Part shown: positions 52,856 to 61,121 of the stretch, piece by piece | Layout: every line of letters begins with the position of its first letter | Numbering within the stretch: position 1 is the first letter of the stretch | DNA from: Marine Group I thaumarchaeote | GTDB lineage: Archaea > Thermoproteota > Nitrososphaeria > Nitrososphaerales > Nitrosopumilaceae | Reading direction: 5' to 3' | Assembly (NCBI GenBank): GCA_013390745.1 | Contig: JACASX010000002.1 | Location: 108,981-172,980, forward strand | DNA: 64,000 bases | Program-made: the position numbers and the translations under genes | Notes under the pieces: generated by a model | The model's database searches: none | What the model was told of the DNA's origin: nothing | Seen by the model: the letters and a program-made list of their open reading frames with translations, nothing else

Positions 52856-54520
52856 ATGGAATTGTTGTACCACAAAGTAATCATACTAAGTGTATTAGTA
52901 GCTCTCACTCTCATTCCACTGTTTAGTGATGATGTACTTGGGCATGGTCTTGGTGCAGATCAGGCGCCACCAATAGACTTTGGCGGAATGCTGGTTACAG
53001 TTTCGACAATAATGACCCCATCAGATTTTACCGTAGGTGAAGTTGACAGGGCAAACTTGAAGGTGCGATTCTTTGATCAAGGTACGAATACAAATCTAGA
53101 ATCGGTTACATATAGAATTCAGATATTTCAAGCTGGTGAACTTCTTGCAAGAGAAATTTTCTTTGATAAAGATGGAGAGCTAAATATACAGATTAGACCA
53201 CAAAAGGAATGCTTCGAACCTCAGCCTTGGAGATGCACAATCTATCAGGGAGCAAGAGATCCAATCAGTGGAGGCTTGCATGAACGAGGTATTGGTGTTC
53301 CTGTGATTCAGGGTCCCATCTTTACTAAAGGTGGACTCTACAACATTAGCGTAGTCATTGAGGGTGCAACCAGTCCCAAAACATTGGTTGCTGAACCATT
53401 AGAATTTGATACATTTGTAAGTGTGGCACAAGATCAATACTTTACTATTCCAGAAGCATATGGTGTTATTCCTGTAACAATAAAGACCTATTATGATGAT
53501 GTTTCAAACTTTGTGTTCAAAGCATCTGACAAATCAATTTCATTTCAGATGCCTTTCGATTGGGCACCAGATTACATTGAATTAGTTGCAGTTGTTCATG
53601 AAGAGATACGTATTCCAAAAAGCTATGAGCCATACAGCATTGAAAACGACTTTGTTGGGTACGTTGATGGTGTACAGGTTGATAATAGAGCATTGCTAGT
53701 TGATCCGTATTCATCAGAGACTGAAAACATAATTCATTTTTTGGTTACCGGTAGCGAGCTAAAAAGAATTAATGATGTTTTAGGTTCTGACCATTACGAC
53801 AACAAAGAAATGTTCTTCGAACTTGTGCCGCAAGGACAAACAACAGAAAATGGTTTTTCCACTACGTTTGAAAATGGATACAAGGCTAATGTAGCTTGGA
53901 AGCGAACTTACGGTGCAGGTAGTGATATCCCATTCCAGATTACATTTTTTGATGACAACGGAGAATTGTTAAAAGATATTAACTATGCAATTTCACTTTT
54001 GGATCCTAACGGACAACAAATCTATCTAAACGTTGGAGATAACACGACACCATATCTTGGAGTAAAGGCTGCTGAAGGAATTGATACACAAACAATCTAC
54101 GTTCTGTCTGAAGGGATGTACACTATGAGCCTGGCGCTAACGGGAACTGGTATCACAGACTGGGAAAACCCTGTATTTTCTAATCCAATATTTGAGATTG
54201 GAAAAGCTGGAGAATCTACTGCACCGATTCCAGAATTGTATAAACCAGAAACTTCTATCCCAGGTTGGATCAAAAACAACGCAGGATGGTGGGCTGACGG
54301 ACAGATAGACGATGGTTCGTTTGTTGCTGGCATACAGTGGCTGATATCAAACGATGTAATGACAATTCCATCAACTGAACAGGGAACAGGATCTGGTGAT
54401 GTAATTCCTAGTTGGATCAAAAACAACGCAGGATGGTGGGCAGACGGACAGATAGACGACAGCTCGTTTGTTTCCGGACTTCAGTGGCTTATCTCAAACG
54501 GAATCATGAAGATTTCGTAA
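52856..54520 (+). CDS. Exported protein with two WIKNNAGWW repeats (554 aa)
   Basis: A signal peptide (about 1-29, ending DDVLGHGLG) is followed by about 430 residues of beta-rich domains, with a CFEPQPWRCTIYQGARDP segment that may hold a disulfide. The last 90 residues are the same two-repeat module as in the gene at 52015. It is divergent from that gene with 79 bases between starts. The start of the mature protein after HGLGADQAPP is not clear. Confidence 0.72.
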   Translation: MELLYHKVIILSVLVALTLIPLFSDDVLGHGLGADQAPPIDFGGMLVTVSTIMTPSDFTVGEVDRANLKVRFFDQGTNTNLESVTYRIQIFQAGELLAREIFFDKDGELNIQIRPQKECFEPQPWRCTIYQGARDPISGGLHERGIGVPVIQGPIFTKGGLYNISVVIEGATSPKTLVAEPLEFDTFVSVAQDQYFTIPEAYGVIPVTIKTYYDDVSNFVFKASDKSISFQMPFDWAPDYIELVAVVHEEIRIPKSYEPYSIENDFVGYVDGVQVDNRALLVDPYSSETENIIHFLVTGSELKRINDVLGSDHYDNKEMFFELVPQGQTTENGFSTTFENGYKANVAWKRTYGAGSDIPFQITFFDDNGELLKDINYAISLLDPNGQQIYLNVGDNTTPYLGVKAAEGIDTQTIYVLSEGMYTMSLALTGTGITDWENPVFSNPIFEIGKAGESTAPIPELYKPETSIPGWIKNNAGWWADGQIDDGSFVAGIQWLISNDVMTIPSTEQGTGSGDVIPSWIKNNAGWWADGQIDDSSFVSGLQWLISNGIMKIS

Positions 54521-54525
54521 AACTA
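54245..54525 (-). repeat. 281-bp perfect inverted repeat, right arm
   Basis: Exact reverse complement of 52010-52290. It covers the 3' end of the gene at 52856 and extends five bases past its stop. The two arms enclose 1,954 bases holding the 5' parts of both genes. Confidence 0.9.
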
Positions 54526-54532
54526 ATCAGAT

Positions 54533-55303
54533 ATGTTACCAATAGGGGATGAAAATCCTCATCCACCAGGATTCAAACCAAAACTAACATATGCATTAAT
54601 TGCGATTAATGTGATTATTTTCCTTTTTGAAGTAGCTGTAACTGGACAATTTTTTGAATTTAGTAATCATCAAGCAATGAATCTGTTCTTGAATTGGGGC
54701 GCGGTACCCGGTTGCATTACTGGAGAAATAAGCGGAATTAATACAGGAGTTGACATAATTAATTGTCCCGCAATTCCAGAGCTTACGTTACTATCATCTA
54801 TTTTCATGCATGGAGGTTTGTTGCATCTTGGTGGAAACATGTTGTTTCTTTGGATCTTTGGTGACAACATTGAAGCAAAGTTTGGACGAGTAAAATATCT
54901 AGGCATCTATCTATTATGGGGAATAGGTGCAGGGTTAATGCACGTCATGGGCGATACATCAACTGGAATTCCTGCGGTTGGTGCATCAGGCGCAATATCT
55001 GGTGTGCTGGGAGCTTATCTCGTAATATTTCCACATGCAAGAGTTAAGACATTTTTGATGTTGGGATTTTTCTGGAGAATGATTCACATCAAAGCCATGT
55101 ACTTTCTTCCGTTCTGGCTAATTTTTCAGAATTTGTTACCATTTTTCATAGGAGGATTTGGTGTTGCAGGAGGTGGAGTTGCATACCTTGCTCATATTGG
55201 TGGCTTTGTACTCGGACTTGCGGTTGGATATGCATATAAAAAATCTCGTGGTTCCGAGTCTACCTATGGGACACGTTATGGCTATAGAGGAGACTACAAA
55301 TAA
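54533..55303 (+). CDS. Rhomboid-family intramembrane serine protease
   Basis: Six-helix rhomboid core: MHGGLLHLGGNMLFLWIFGD, the catalytic serine in GASGAISGVLGAYL and the catalytic histidine in AHIGGFVLGLAVG. It cleaves membrane-spanning substrates. The 256 residues are typical. It lies 12 bases after the WIK-repeat gene; the repeat protein has no obvious transmembrane substrate helix. Confidence 0.93.
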   Translation: MLPIGDENPHPPGFKPKLTYALIAINVIIFLFEVAVTGQFFEFSNHQAMNLFLNWGAVPGCITGEISGINTGVDIINCPAIPELTLLSSIFMHGGLLHLGGNMLFLWIFGDNIEAKFGRVKYLGIYLLWGIGAGLMHVMGDTSTGIPAVGASGAISGVLGAYLVIFPHARVKTFLMLGFFWRMIHIKAMYFLPFWLIFQNLLPFFIGGFGVAGGGVAYLAHIGGFVLGLAVGYAYKKSRGSESTYGTRYGYRGDYK

Positions 55304-55337
55304 AAACCACTAAATTATCCATTGCAAAAAAACCTTC

Positions 55338-55514
55338 ATGCCCCTGATTACAGTGTCAATGTATCCTGGTAGGACTCAGCAACAAAAAGATGATTTTGCC
55401 AAGGTAGTAACAAAATCTGCTGCTGAGATTTTAAAGACCAAAGAAGAACACGTAATTGTAGTCTTTAAAGAGAATCCAAAAGAGAATTGGTTTAAAGCAG
55501 GAAGCCAACTCTAA
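55338..55514 (+). CDS. 4-oxalocrotonate tautomerase-like protein, 58 aa
   Basis: ATG 55338 encodes MPLITVSMYPGRTQQQKDDF and on to VIVVFKENPKENWFKAGSQL. Pro2 is the catalytic base of this superfamily, and the spacing of GRT, the helix and VVFKE matches 4-OT. These small enzymes tautomerise keto-acids. It lies just before the nitrilase gene on the same strand. Confidence 0.82.
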   Translation: MPLITVSMYPGRTQQQKDDFAKVVTKSAAEILKTKEEHVIVVFKENPKENWFKAGSQL

Positions 55515-55548
55515 CTATCTTTTTATTTTGATCAATGTTATGACGCCT

Positions 55549-56352
55549 ATGTCTAAAATTGCAATAGTGCAATTCAAAGCTTCAACCGATAAAACAAAAA
55601 ACCTTCCAAAGATTTTACGATACATCAAACAGGCTGCAAGGAATCATGCAGATCTTTGTGCATTTCCCGAATACATGATGTTTTTTACACCCGCATCACA
55701 ATCCGCTAAACAAGTTGCACAACAAGCTGAGACAATAAATGGCAAATTTGTATCAGCCATATCAGAATGTGCAAGGCAAAATTCTATCATTGTAGTTGGA
55801 ACCATGCTGGAGAAAAGTAAGAAGAAAGATAGAGTGTATGATACTTCGTTCGTGGTAAATAAAAGCGGAAAAATTATTGGAAAATATAGGAAGACCCATC
55901 TTTACGACGCACTTGGTTTCAAGGAATCATCAAAAATGTTGGCTGGAAAAACTATTCCTTTACCCACAAAAACCTCAGTTGGTAAATTAGGAATGATTAT
56001 CTGTTATGATCTTAGATTCCCAGAGTTATCTAGGGCACTTGCATCATCTGGTAGCGAAATACTAATTGTACCTTCTGCATGGGTTAACGGTCCCATGAAG
56101 GAAGAACATTGGCTTACACTAAACAAATCACGCGCGATTGAAAATGGCTGTTATGTAATTGCGCCTGACCATCTCGGTCACATTTACTCAGGAAGAAGTT
56201 TGGCAGTTGATCCTTACGGTAGAATACTTCTTGATATGAAAAAGCGACAGGGAATAGGCTACGTAAACATCTCTATCTCAGTTGTTAAGGACATTCGAAA
56301 AAAATTACCGTTATTAAAAAATCGTAGGACTGATCTGTATTCCAATTTTTAG
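55549..56352 (+). CDS. Carbon-nitrogen hydrolase (nitrilase superfamily)
   Basis: The catalytic triad of the family is visible: Glu in AFPEYM, Lys in YRKTHLYDA and Cys in IICYDLRFPE. ATG 55549 (MSKIAIVQFKAS) is preferred over TTG 55528. Closest relatives by pattern are omega-amidase/Nit-type amidases, but the substrate is not determined. Confidence 0.9.
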   Translation: MSKIAIVQFKASTDKTKNLPKILRYIKQAARNHADLCAFPEYMMFFTPASQSAKQVAQQAETINGKFVSAISECARQNSIIVVGTMLEKSKKKDRVYDTSFVVNKSGKIIGKYRKTHLYDALGFKESSKMLAGKTIPLPTKTSVGKLGMIICYDLRFPELSRALASSGSEILIVPSAWVNGPMKEEHWLTLNKSRAIENGCYVIAPDHLGHIYSGRSLAVDPYGRILLDMKKRQGIGYVNISISVVKDIRKKLPLLKNRRTDLYSNF

Positions 56353-56807
56353 ACTTTAGTTTTCCTTGATTTACATCTAAAGTTTGAACATTGTTTTGCC
56401 CATTTTTGTTTTCTATTATATCTAAATACTACAATAGGCCATTTGCAAAGTTCGCATTTTGTTTTCGTTGCACGTAGTCTTGCTTTTTGTAAAAGTGGTG
56501 AAGATGCTTTACATCCATTATTATAGTTTGAACATCCGATAAACCTCTTTTTTGTTATAGGTGATCTTATGATCATTAGTTGTCCAATCTTACATTGTGG
56601 ACATTCTGCTATACCATTTTTTGGTGAATTAGTACCTAAAATTATGTACTTTTTCTTTTTTGCAGAATAGGAAAGGTAACCATTTGAATCCAAATATTGT
56701 GCTATCTCATTTTTTAAAACTTGTATTTTTTTCTTTGTGGGTTTTATTACATTATGTGATTCTGACTTTTTTTGTACAACTTTTGAATGCTGATTTTTTT
56801 TTTGCAC
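56349..56807 (-). CDS. Zinc-finger protein, topoisomerase I C-terminal type
   Basis: A basic N-terminal half precedes two zinc modules. ECPQCKIGQLMIIRSPITKK followed by FIGCSNYNNGC is a topoisomerase I zinc finger, and KCELCKWP with CSNFRC is a second. There is no topoisomerase catalytic domain. It may bind DNA or RNA. It is convergent with the nitrilase gene (four-base overlap). Confidence 0.75.
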   Translation of the reverse strand: MQKKNQHSKVVQKKSESHNVIKPTKKKIQVLKNEIAQYLDSNGYLSYSAKKKKYIILGTNSPKNGIAECPQCKIGQLMIIRSPITKKRFIGCSNYNNGCKASSPLLQKARLRATKTKCELCKWPIVVFRYNRKQKWAKQCSNFRCKSRKTKV

Positions 56808-56852
56808 TGTTAATATGTAAAATTTACCCTTATCAAAACTTATGAAGAATTT

Positions 56853-56860
56853 TTATAAGG
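56853..56860 (+). promoter_or_regulatory. TATA box for the thiolase gene
   Basis: TTATAAGG lies 19-26 bases before ATG 56879, consistent with a leaderless thiolase transcript. Confidence 0.5.
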
Positions 56861-56878
56861 AATTGGTCAGCGTTTTTT

Positions 56879-58033
56879 ATGGAAAAAGTTTGTGTTTTAG
56901 GTGCCGGCAGTACAAAATATGGAAAATTAGAGGATAGTATTTCTGATATTACAGTTCAAGCATCAGTTGATGCAATTGAAAATGCTGGAATTGAACCTAA
57001 AGAGATTCAAGCAGGTTACATCTCCAATGTATTTGGTGTTGCAGACAAGCAGGTGCACTTGGGTCCTGTTGTTATGAGTAACCTAGGAATTTCTGAATGT
57101 CCTTCACTTTCTATTGAATCTGCATGTGGAAGTGGTTCTGTTTCTTTTAGAGAGGCATTTGCAAACGTAGCTGCAGGATTTTATGACGCTGTTTTAGTTA
57201 CTGGCACTGAAAAAGTAACACATACTGGTACTGACTGGACAACAACTTACTTTTCTTACTGCTCTGATTTCTTTTATGAAGGTCAAGCAGGAGCATCATT
57301 TCCTGGTTTGTTTGCATCAATGGCACGTGCATACCTACATGAATTTGATGCAACTGAAGAAGATCTTGCAAGTGTTGCAGTAAAGAATCATGAAAATGGT
57401 TTTTTAAATCCTAAAGCACACATTAGAAAAAAAATTACAATTGATGATGTGATGAATTCACCAGTAGTTGCTAGCCCTTTCAAATAATATGATTGCTGCC
57501 CGTTCTCTGATGGGGCAAGTTCTGTCATTTTATGTAATGAAAAATTTGCTAAAGAGCATTCAAAGGATTATGTAAAAGTAATTGGTTCTGGACGTGGTGG
57601 TTCTCCTGCAGCGTTGCAAGGACGTGAACATCTTACCACAATACCAAGTACAAAGATAGCGGCTGAAGCTGCGTTCAAGATGGCAGGAATTACTTCAAAA
57701 AATGTCGACTTTGCTGAAGTTCATGATTGTTTTACAGTTGCAGAAGTTGTTGACACAGAAGATCTAGGCTTCTTTGAGAAAGGTACTGGTGCAACTGCTG
57801 CAAGAAATGGTGAAACTAAACTAAATGGTTCAATTTCTATTAATCCCTCTGGCGGTCTTAAATCCAAAGGACATCCAATTGGCGCAACTGGTGTTGGTCA
57901 AATAGTCGAAGTATTTGAGCAACTAACAGGACAGTCTGGCGAGAGAACCGTTAATGACGCAAAAATTGGATTAACGCAAAACTTTGGTGCTACTGGCGCC
58001 AGTTGTGCAGTTCATATCTTTCAAAGTGTGTAA
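56879..58033 (+). pseudogene. Acetyl-CoA C-acetyltransferase (SCP-x/thiolase), interrupted by in-frame TAA
   Basis: One continuous reading frame of 384 residues except for TAA at 57485-57487. Before it are the catalytic Cys of ESACGSGSVS and the loop ASFPGLFASMARAYLHEF. After it, translation resumes in the same frame at YDCCPFSDGASSVILCNEKF and carries HDCFTVAEV, GHPIGATGVGQ and GASCAVHIF. Thiolases have a residue, usually Leu, where the stop sits (KLYD). The gene is therefore either a very recent pseudogene or a sequence error. The DUF35 gene follows directly. Confidence 0.88.
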
Positions 58034-58034
58034 A

Positions 58035-58400
58035 TTGTCTGCAAAACCTGAATTTATTGCAGCAGCAAAGGCTGGTAATGTACTTGCTAGAAAGTGCACA
58101 AAATGTGATGAGCTGCATCTTGCAACAGTATATTTTTGCTCAAAATGTGGCAGTAAAGAATTTGAAAATTCTATTCTAAAAGGCACTGGAAAGGTTGTTA
58201 CATATACAATAATGACTATTCCTCCGGCAGGATTTGAGGACTTGGTTCCATATGCTTGGGTTGTAATGGAATTAGGTGATTATGATTTAAGAATTTCAGG
58301 ATTTTTAGCAAATATACAAAAACCTGGAGATCTTCCGATTGGCGCTGCAGTAAAGGTGGTTGATTTTGATGATCGTGGTATAGTTTTAGAGAAGATGTAA
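58035..58400 (+). CDS. DUF35 OB-fold/zinc protein, thiolase partner
   Basis: From TTG 58035 (MSAKPEFIAAAKAGNV), starting one base after the thiolase stop. A zinc ribbon (RKCTKCDEL and CSKCGSKEF) precedes an OB fold (GTGKVVTYTIMTIPPAGFED). In archaea DUF35 proteins bridge thiolase and HMG-CoA synthase in the mevalonate pathway or support SCP-x thiolases. Keeping this gene intact argues that the thiolase is, or was until recently, functional. Confidence 0.88.
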   Translation: MSAKPEFIAAAKAGNVLARKCTKCDELHLATVYFCSKCGSKEFENSILKGTGKVVTYTIMTIPPAGFEDLVPYAWVVMELGDYDLRISGFLANIQKPGDLPIGAAVKVVDFDDRGIVLEKM

Positions 58401-58469
58401 ATCATTTTTAGCATATTATGAAAAAAAATTTTTTAAAATTTAATACGATTTGGCACCGAATGTCTATCA

Positions 58470-58631
58470 ATGTCTACTGATATAAGCTGTGGAAAGTGTG
58501 GCGAAAAAATCTCCACAATGCAGACACTCAAATCTATAAAAGATGTTATGAAACACTATAATAATAAATGCCCATCTTGTGGGCAAGTACTTTCGACAAC
58601 TGAATTTTCGCTTGACTTGGAAAAAAAGTAA
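58470..58631 (+). CDS. Small double-CxxC zinc-ribbon protein, 53 aa
   Basis: ATG 58470 encodes MSTDISCGKCGEKISTMQTL, then a helix and KCPSCGQVLSTTEFSLDL. Two CxxC pairs 24 residues apart form a zinc ribbon. It fills the gap between the DUF35 gene and the reductase-like regulator. No named family recognised. Confidence 0.62.
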   Translation: MSTDISCGKCGEKISTMQTLKSIKDVMKHYNNKCPSCGQVLSTTEFSLDLEKK

Positions 58632-58693
58632 GTAAATTTTTTTATTTTTAACTATATGTTTTATTTTTTGAATAAAAAATTTAAAATTCGATC

Positions 58694-58706
58694 AGGTTAC
58701 AAACCT
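58694..58706 (+). promoter_or_regulatory. Short inverted repeat AGGTT-ACA-AACCT
   Basis: A five-base perfect inverted repeat with a three-base spacer, about 30 bases before the TTG start of the HTH/ATP-cone gene. Confidence 0.3.
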
Positions 58707-58735
58707 TAATTACTTCTGTTTTTTTATTAATTATA

Positions 58736-60970
58736 TTGGGGAGTAGCAAAAAATTAGAGCTAGAGGAAGAGATCGAACCTGAATCCGATACGATTCTTGA
58801 TAATGTAGATGATCTTGATAATGTAGATGATCTTGATGATCTTAGTTTAGATGAGGAATCATCTGGAAACCAAGTACTCCAATCTACTTCCAAACGGGTA
58901 AGAATGATCTTTTCTGTTATGGCAAGTCCAAATCGAATTGATATATTAAGAATCTTGAACTCAAAAGGACCACTTACTTATTCTGAACTAAAATCTCTTG
59001 CAGGATTTAAATCAAAGAAAGAAAGTGGCAAATTCGCATATCATTTAAGAAAATTGTTAAGGCAATCACTTGTAGCACTAAACAAGTCAGAACGAAGATA
59101 CACAATTACAAATCTTGGCAAACTTGTCTTAAGCCTTGCAAGGCAGATTGAAGAAAGATCAATTATAGAAAGCGGCAAAATGTATGTAAGAACATCACAT
59201 GACTCAATTGAGGAGTTTAATTCTCAGAAAATAATCCAGTCACTGGTTCGTGAGGGAAGCTTACCACTAGAACTGGCACAAAAAATAACTGAAGAGGTTG
59301 AAAACCGTATTTACAAATATCAGACTGCATATCTAACAGGTTCGCTCATTCGTGAATTGGTTAATTCAGTACTCTTAGAACACGGTCACGAAGAATACAG
59401 ACACAAACTGGCCAGAGTTGGACTTCCTACATTTGAAGTTCAAGAGATGATAACAAATACAGAAAATGTAGATAACGGTATAGAGGGATTGTTATTCAAG
59501 ACTGGCCAAATTGTATTTGCTGAACACCTTCTCACAAGCACTCTTCCAAAGGATATAGCAGATGCACATCTATCAGGTGATCTTCATATTACTAATCTTG
59601 GATTATGGTCAATTTTGCCAGACGCTGTATTCATAAATGTAAAGACATTGATCGAAGATGGTATAGATCTCAAAGGGAAATCCCTTGGCGTTTGTAGAAT
59701 TCCATCAGTTAAGACACTGGATCATCTTTCTTCTGCGTTATCTATGATAATAGCGCTCATCTCAAAGGAAGCTTCTCAGGAAGTAGTGATGGATGATCTA
59801 ATACCATTACTCTCAAAATATTCAAAAAATTTACCTGAACTTGAACGTAAACTGGTTGATTCCTTTACAACATCTTTTACAAGTATAGGCTATAACAAGA
59901 CATCAACAGTGGTCTCATTTAGAATTCCACTGGGAACAGAGCAAAAAATTGTAAAAACTATACTTTCTGCCTACAAAACATATGCAAAGCTTACACCAAT
60001 TCCAAAGATAGGACTTGTTATTGATTATGAGAAGGGACGGATAAAAGACGTATCGGAGATATTATCTGAAATTATTACTCTTGGAGGCAAAGTAGTGTTT
60101 GCGAAACATAACATCTCCCAGAAAGGGATCATTTGTCCAGAAAATACAACATCTACCGCATTACATTTGGGTTCATTGTCTATCAATCTGCCCCGTTTGG
60201 CATTTGAATCAAACAAAGACGAAACTTATTTTCGAGCAAGACTTGCATTGCTAATGAAACCCGCTTTAGATTCTATGGCTGTACGCAACAAAAGCATCTC
60301 TAATCTAATCAGGCTGGCGGTTAATCCAATACTTGCTGCTAATACACAGTACATGGAGCGTGCCACAGTCTCTTTGGTGATCAATCTAGTAGGTTTACAT
60401 AATGCAGTTTATGGTATACTTGGATTCAAAAATAACAAAGAGGGACAAGTGATCCTATACAAGGTAATTCAAACCGCTGTAGATATTGCATCAAAGAAAG
60501 GCAAAGAACTTGGAATAAATGTTATCGTAACCATGACTGAGAGCGATGGATCTGAAAGATTCATTTCTCTAGATGGTGAAAAATATGGAAAAAACTCTGT
60601 CCAACAAATCACCACCGGTCTATTAAATCCTGATTCAACTCAAGAACATACCAGCTTAGCGATCTCAACTGAAACTTATTCGCAGGGAATTGTACTTAAC
60701 ATTGGCAAGATATCAAGCCTCACTGGAAAAAGTGCGGAGATCACAGAGTGCAACAAAATTGGTAAAACTCTCAATGGTGGATTGTTGACACGTATTACTA
60801 TACCAAAAGGCACTAAGACAAGCGAGATCAAAAAAGTCATTGAGAAAGGCGCTAGCATTACTAGCTCATTCAAGCCTGTTATGCAAGTATCAATCTGTGG
60901 TAACTGTGGATTCAAAGATGAAAAACTTGATGATAAATGTCCTACCTGCAAGTCTACATATATTATCTAG
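58736..60970 (+). CDS. HTH/ATP-cone/NrdD-like fusion lacking the glycyl-radical end
   Basis: From TTG 58736. Residues 1-50 are acidic and contain an 18-base DNA duplication (DNVDDLDNVDDLDD). Residues 55-140 are an ArsR-like winged helix (MASPNRIDILRILNSKGPLT to YTITNLGKLVLSL). Residues 149-232 are an ATP-cone (SIEEFNSQKIIQSLVREG). Residues 245-720 follow class III ribonucleotide reductase (LPKDIADAHLSGDLHITNLG). The end has the zinc site C721/C724/C735/C738 but stops at residue 744, where NrdD would continue into its glycyl-radical motif. It is likely a dATP/ATP-sensing regulator, not a reductase, beside the class II reductase gene. Confidence 0.8.
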   Translation: MGSSKKLELEEEIEPESDTILDNVDDLDNVDDLDDLSLDEESSGNQVLQSTSKRVRMIFSVMASPNRIDILRILNSKGPLTYSELKSLAGFKSKKESGKFAYHLRKLLRQSLVALNKSERRYTITNLGKLVLSLARQIEERSIIESGKMYVRTSHDSIEEFNSQKIIQSLVREGSLPLELAQKITEEVENRIYKYQTAYLTGSLIRELVNSVLLEHGHEEYRHKLARVGLPTFEVQEMITNTENVDNGIEGLLFKTGQIVFAEHLLTSTLPKDIADAHLSGDLHITNLGLWSILPDAVFINVKTLIEDGIDLKGKSLGVCRIPSVKTLDHLSSALSMIIALISKEASQEVVMDDLIPLLSKYSKNLPELERKLVDSFTTSFTSIGYNKTSTVVSFRIPLGTEQKIVKTILSAYKTYAKLTPIPKIGLVIDYEKGRIKDVSEILSEIITLGGKVVFAKHNISQKGIICPENTTSTALHLGSLSINLPRLAFESNKDETYFRARLALLMKPALDSMAVRNKSISNLIRLAVNPILAANTQYMERATVSLVINLVGLHNAVYGILGFKNNKEGQVILYKVIQTAVDIASKKGKELGINVIVTMTESDGSERFISLDGEKYGKNSVQQITTGLLNPDSTQEHTSLAISTETYSQGIVLNIGKISSLTGKSAEITECNKIGKTLNGGLLTRITIPKGTKTSEIKKVIEKGASITSSFKPVMQVSICGNCGFKDEKLDDKCPTCKSTYII

Positions 60971-61048
60971 ATCACCCAATTTTCTTATCAATCAGTTGAT
61001 TTCATGATTGTCAGGTTTTTGAAATATGGTTAGAAAAATTGAGCTAAA

Positions 61049-61062
61049 TTAGATCTTAGATC
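61049..61062 (+). promoter_or_regulatory. Tandem TTAGATC repeat upstream of the reductase
   Basis: TTAGATCTTAGATC is a direct 7-base repeat about 60 bases before the reductase start and 20 before a TATA-like GTTATATG (61083-61090). Confidence 0.3.
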
Positions 61063-61109
61063 AAAAATTCCTTTACAGAAATGTTATATGGATAACAACT
61101 CAACAGTTT

Positions 61110-61118
61110 GGAGGGGAG
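61110..61118 (+). promoter_or_regulatory. Strong Shine-Dalgarno for the reductase TTG start
   Basis: GGAGGGGAG ends three bases before TTG 61122. Most genes in this window are leaderless, so a strong ribosome site with a leader of about 10-20 bases is notable. Confidence 0.5.
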
Positions 61119-61121
61119 ACA

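Noticed and set aside
52010..54525. Composite transposon explanation for the 281-bp inverted repeat
   Set aside because: The arms are coding 3' ends with no transposase or target-site duplication; gene conversion or inversion explains them better.
57485..57487. Pyrrolysine or selenocysteine recoding of the thiolase stop
   Set aside because: The codon is TAA, not TAG or TGA, and no recoding element or enzyme gene is visible.
57984..58034. Longer start for the DUF35 gene
   Set aside because: The extra residues overlap the thiolase 3' end and do not resemble the family; TTG 58035 gives the usual start.
58736..60970. Active anaerobic (class III) ribonucleotide reductase
   Set aside because: The glycyl-radical end is missing, an HTH domain is fused in front, and the organism type is an aerobe with a class II enzyme next door.
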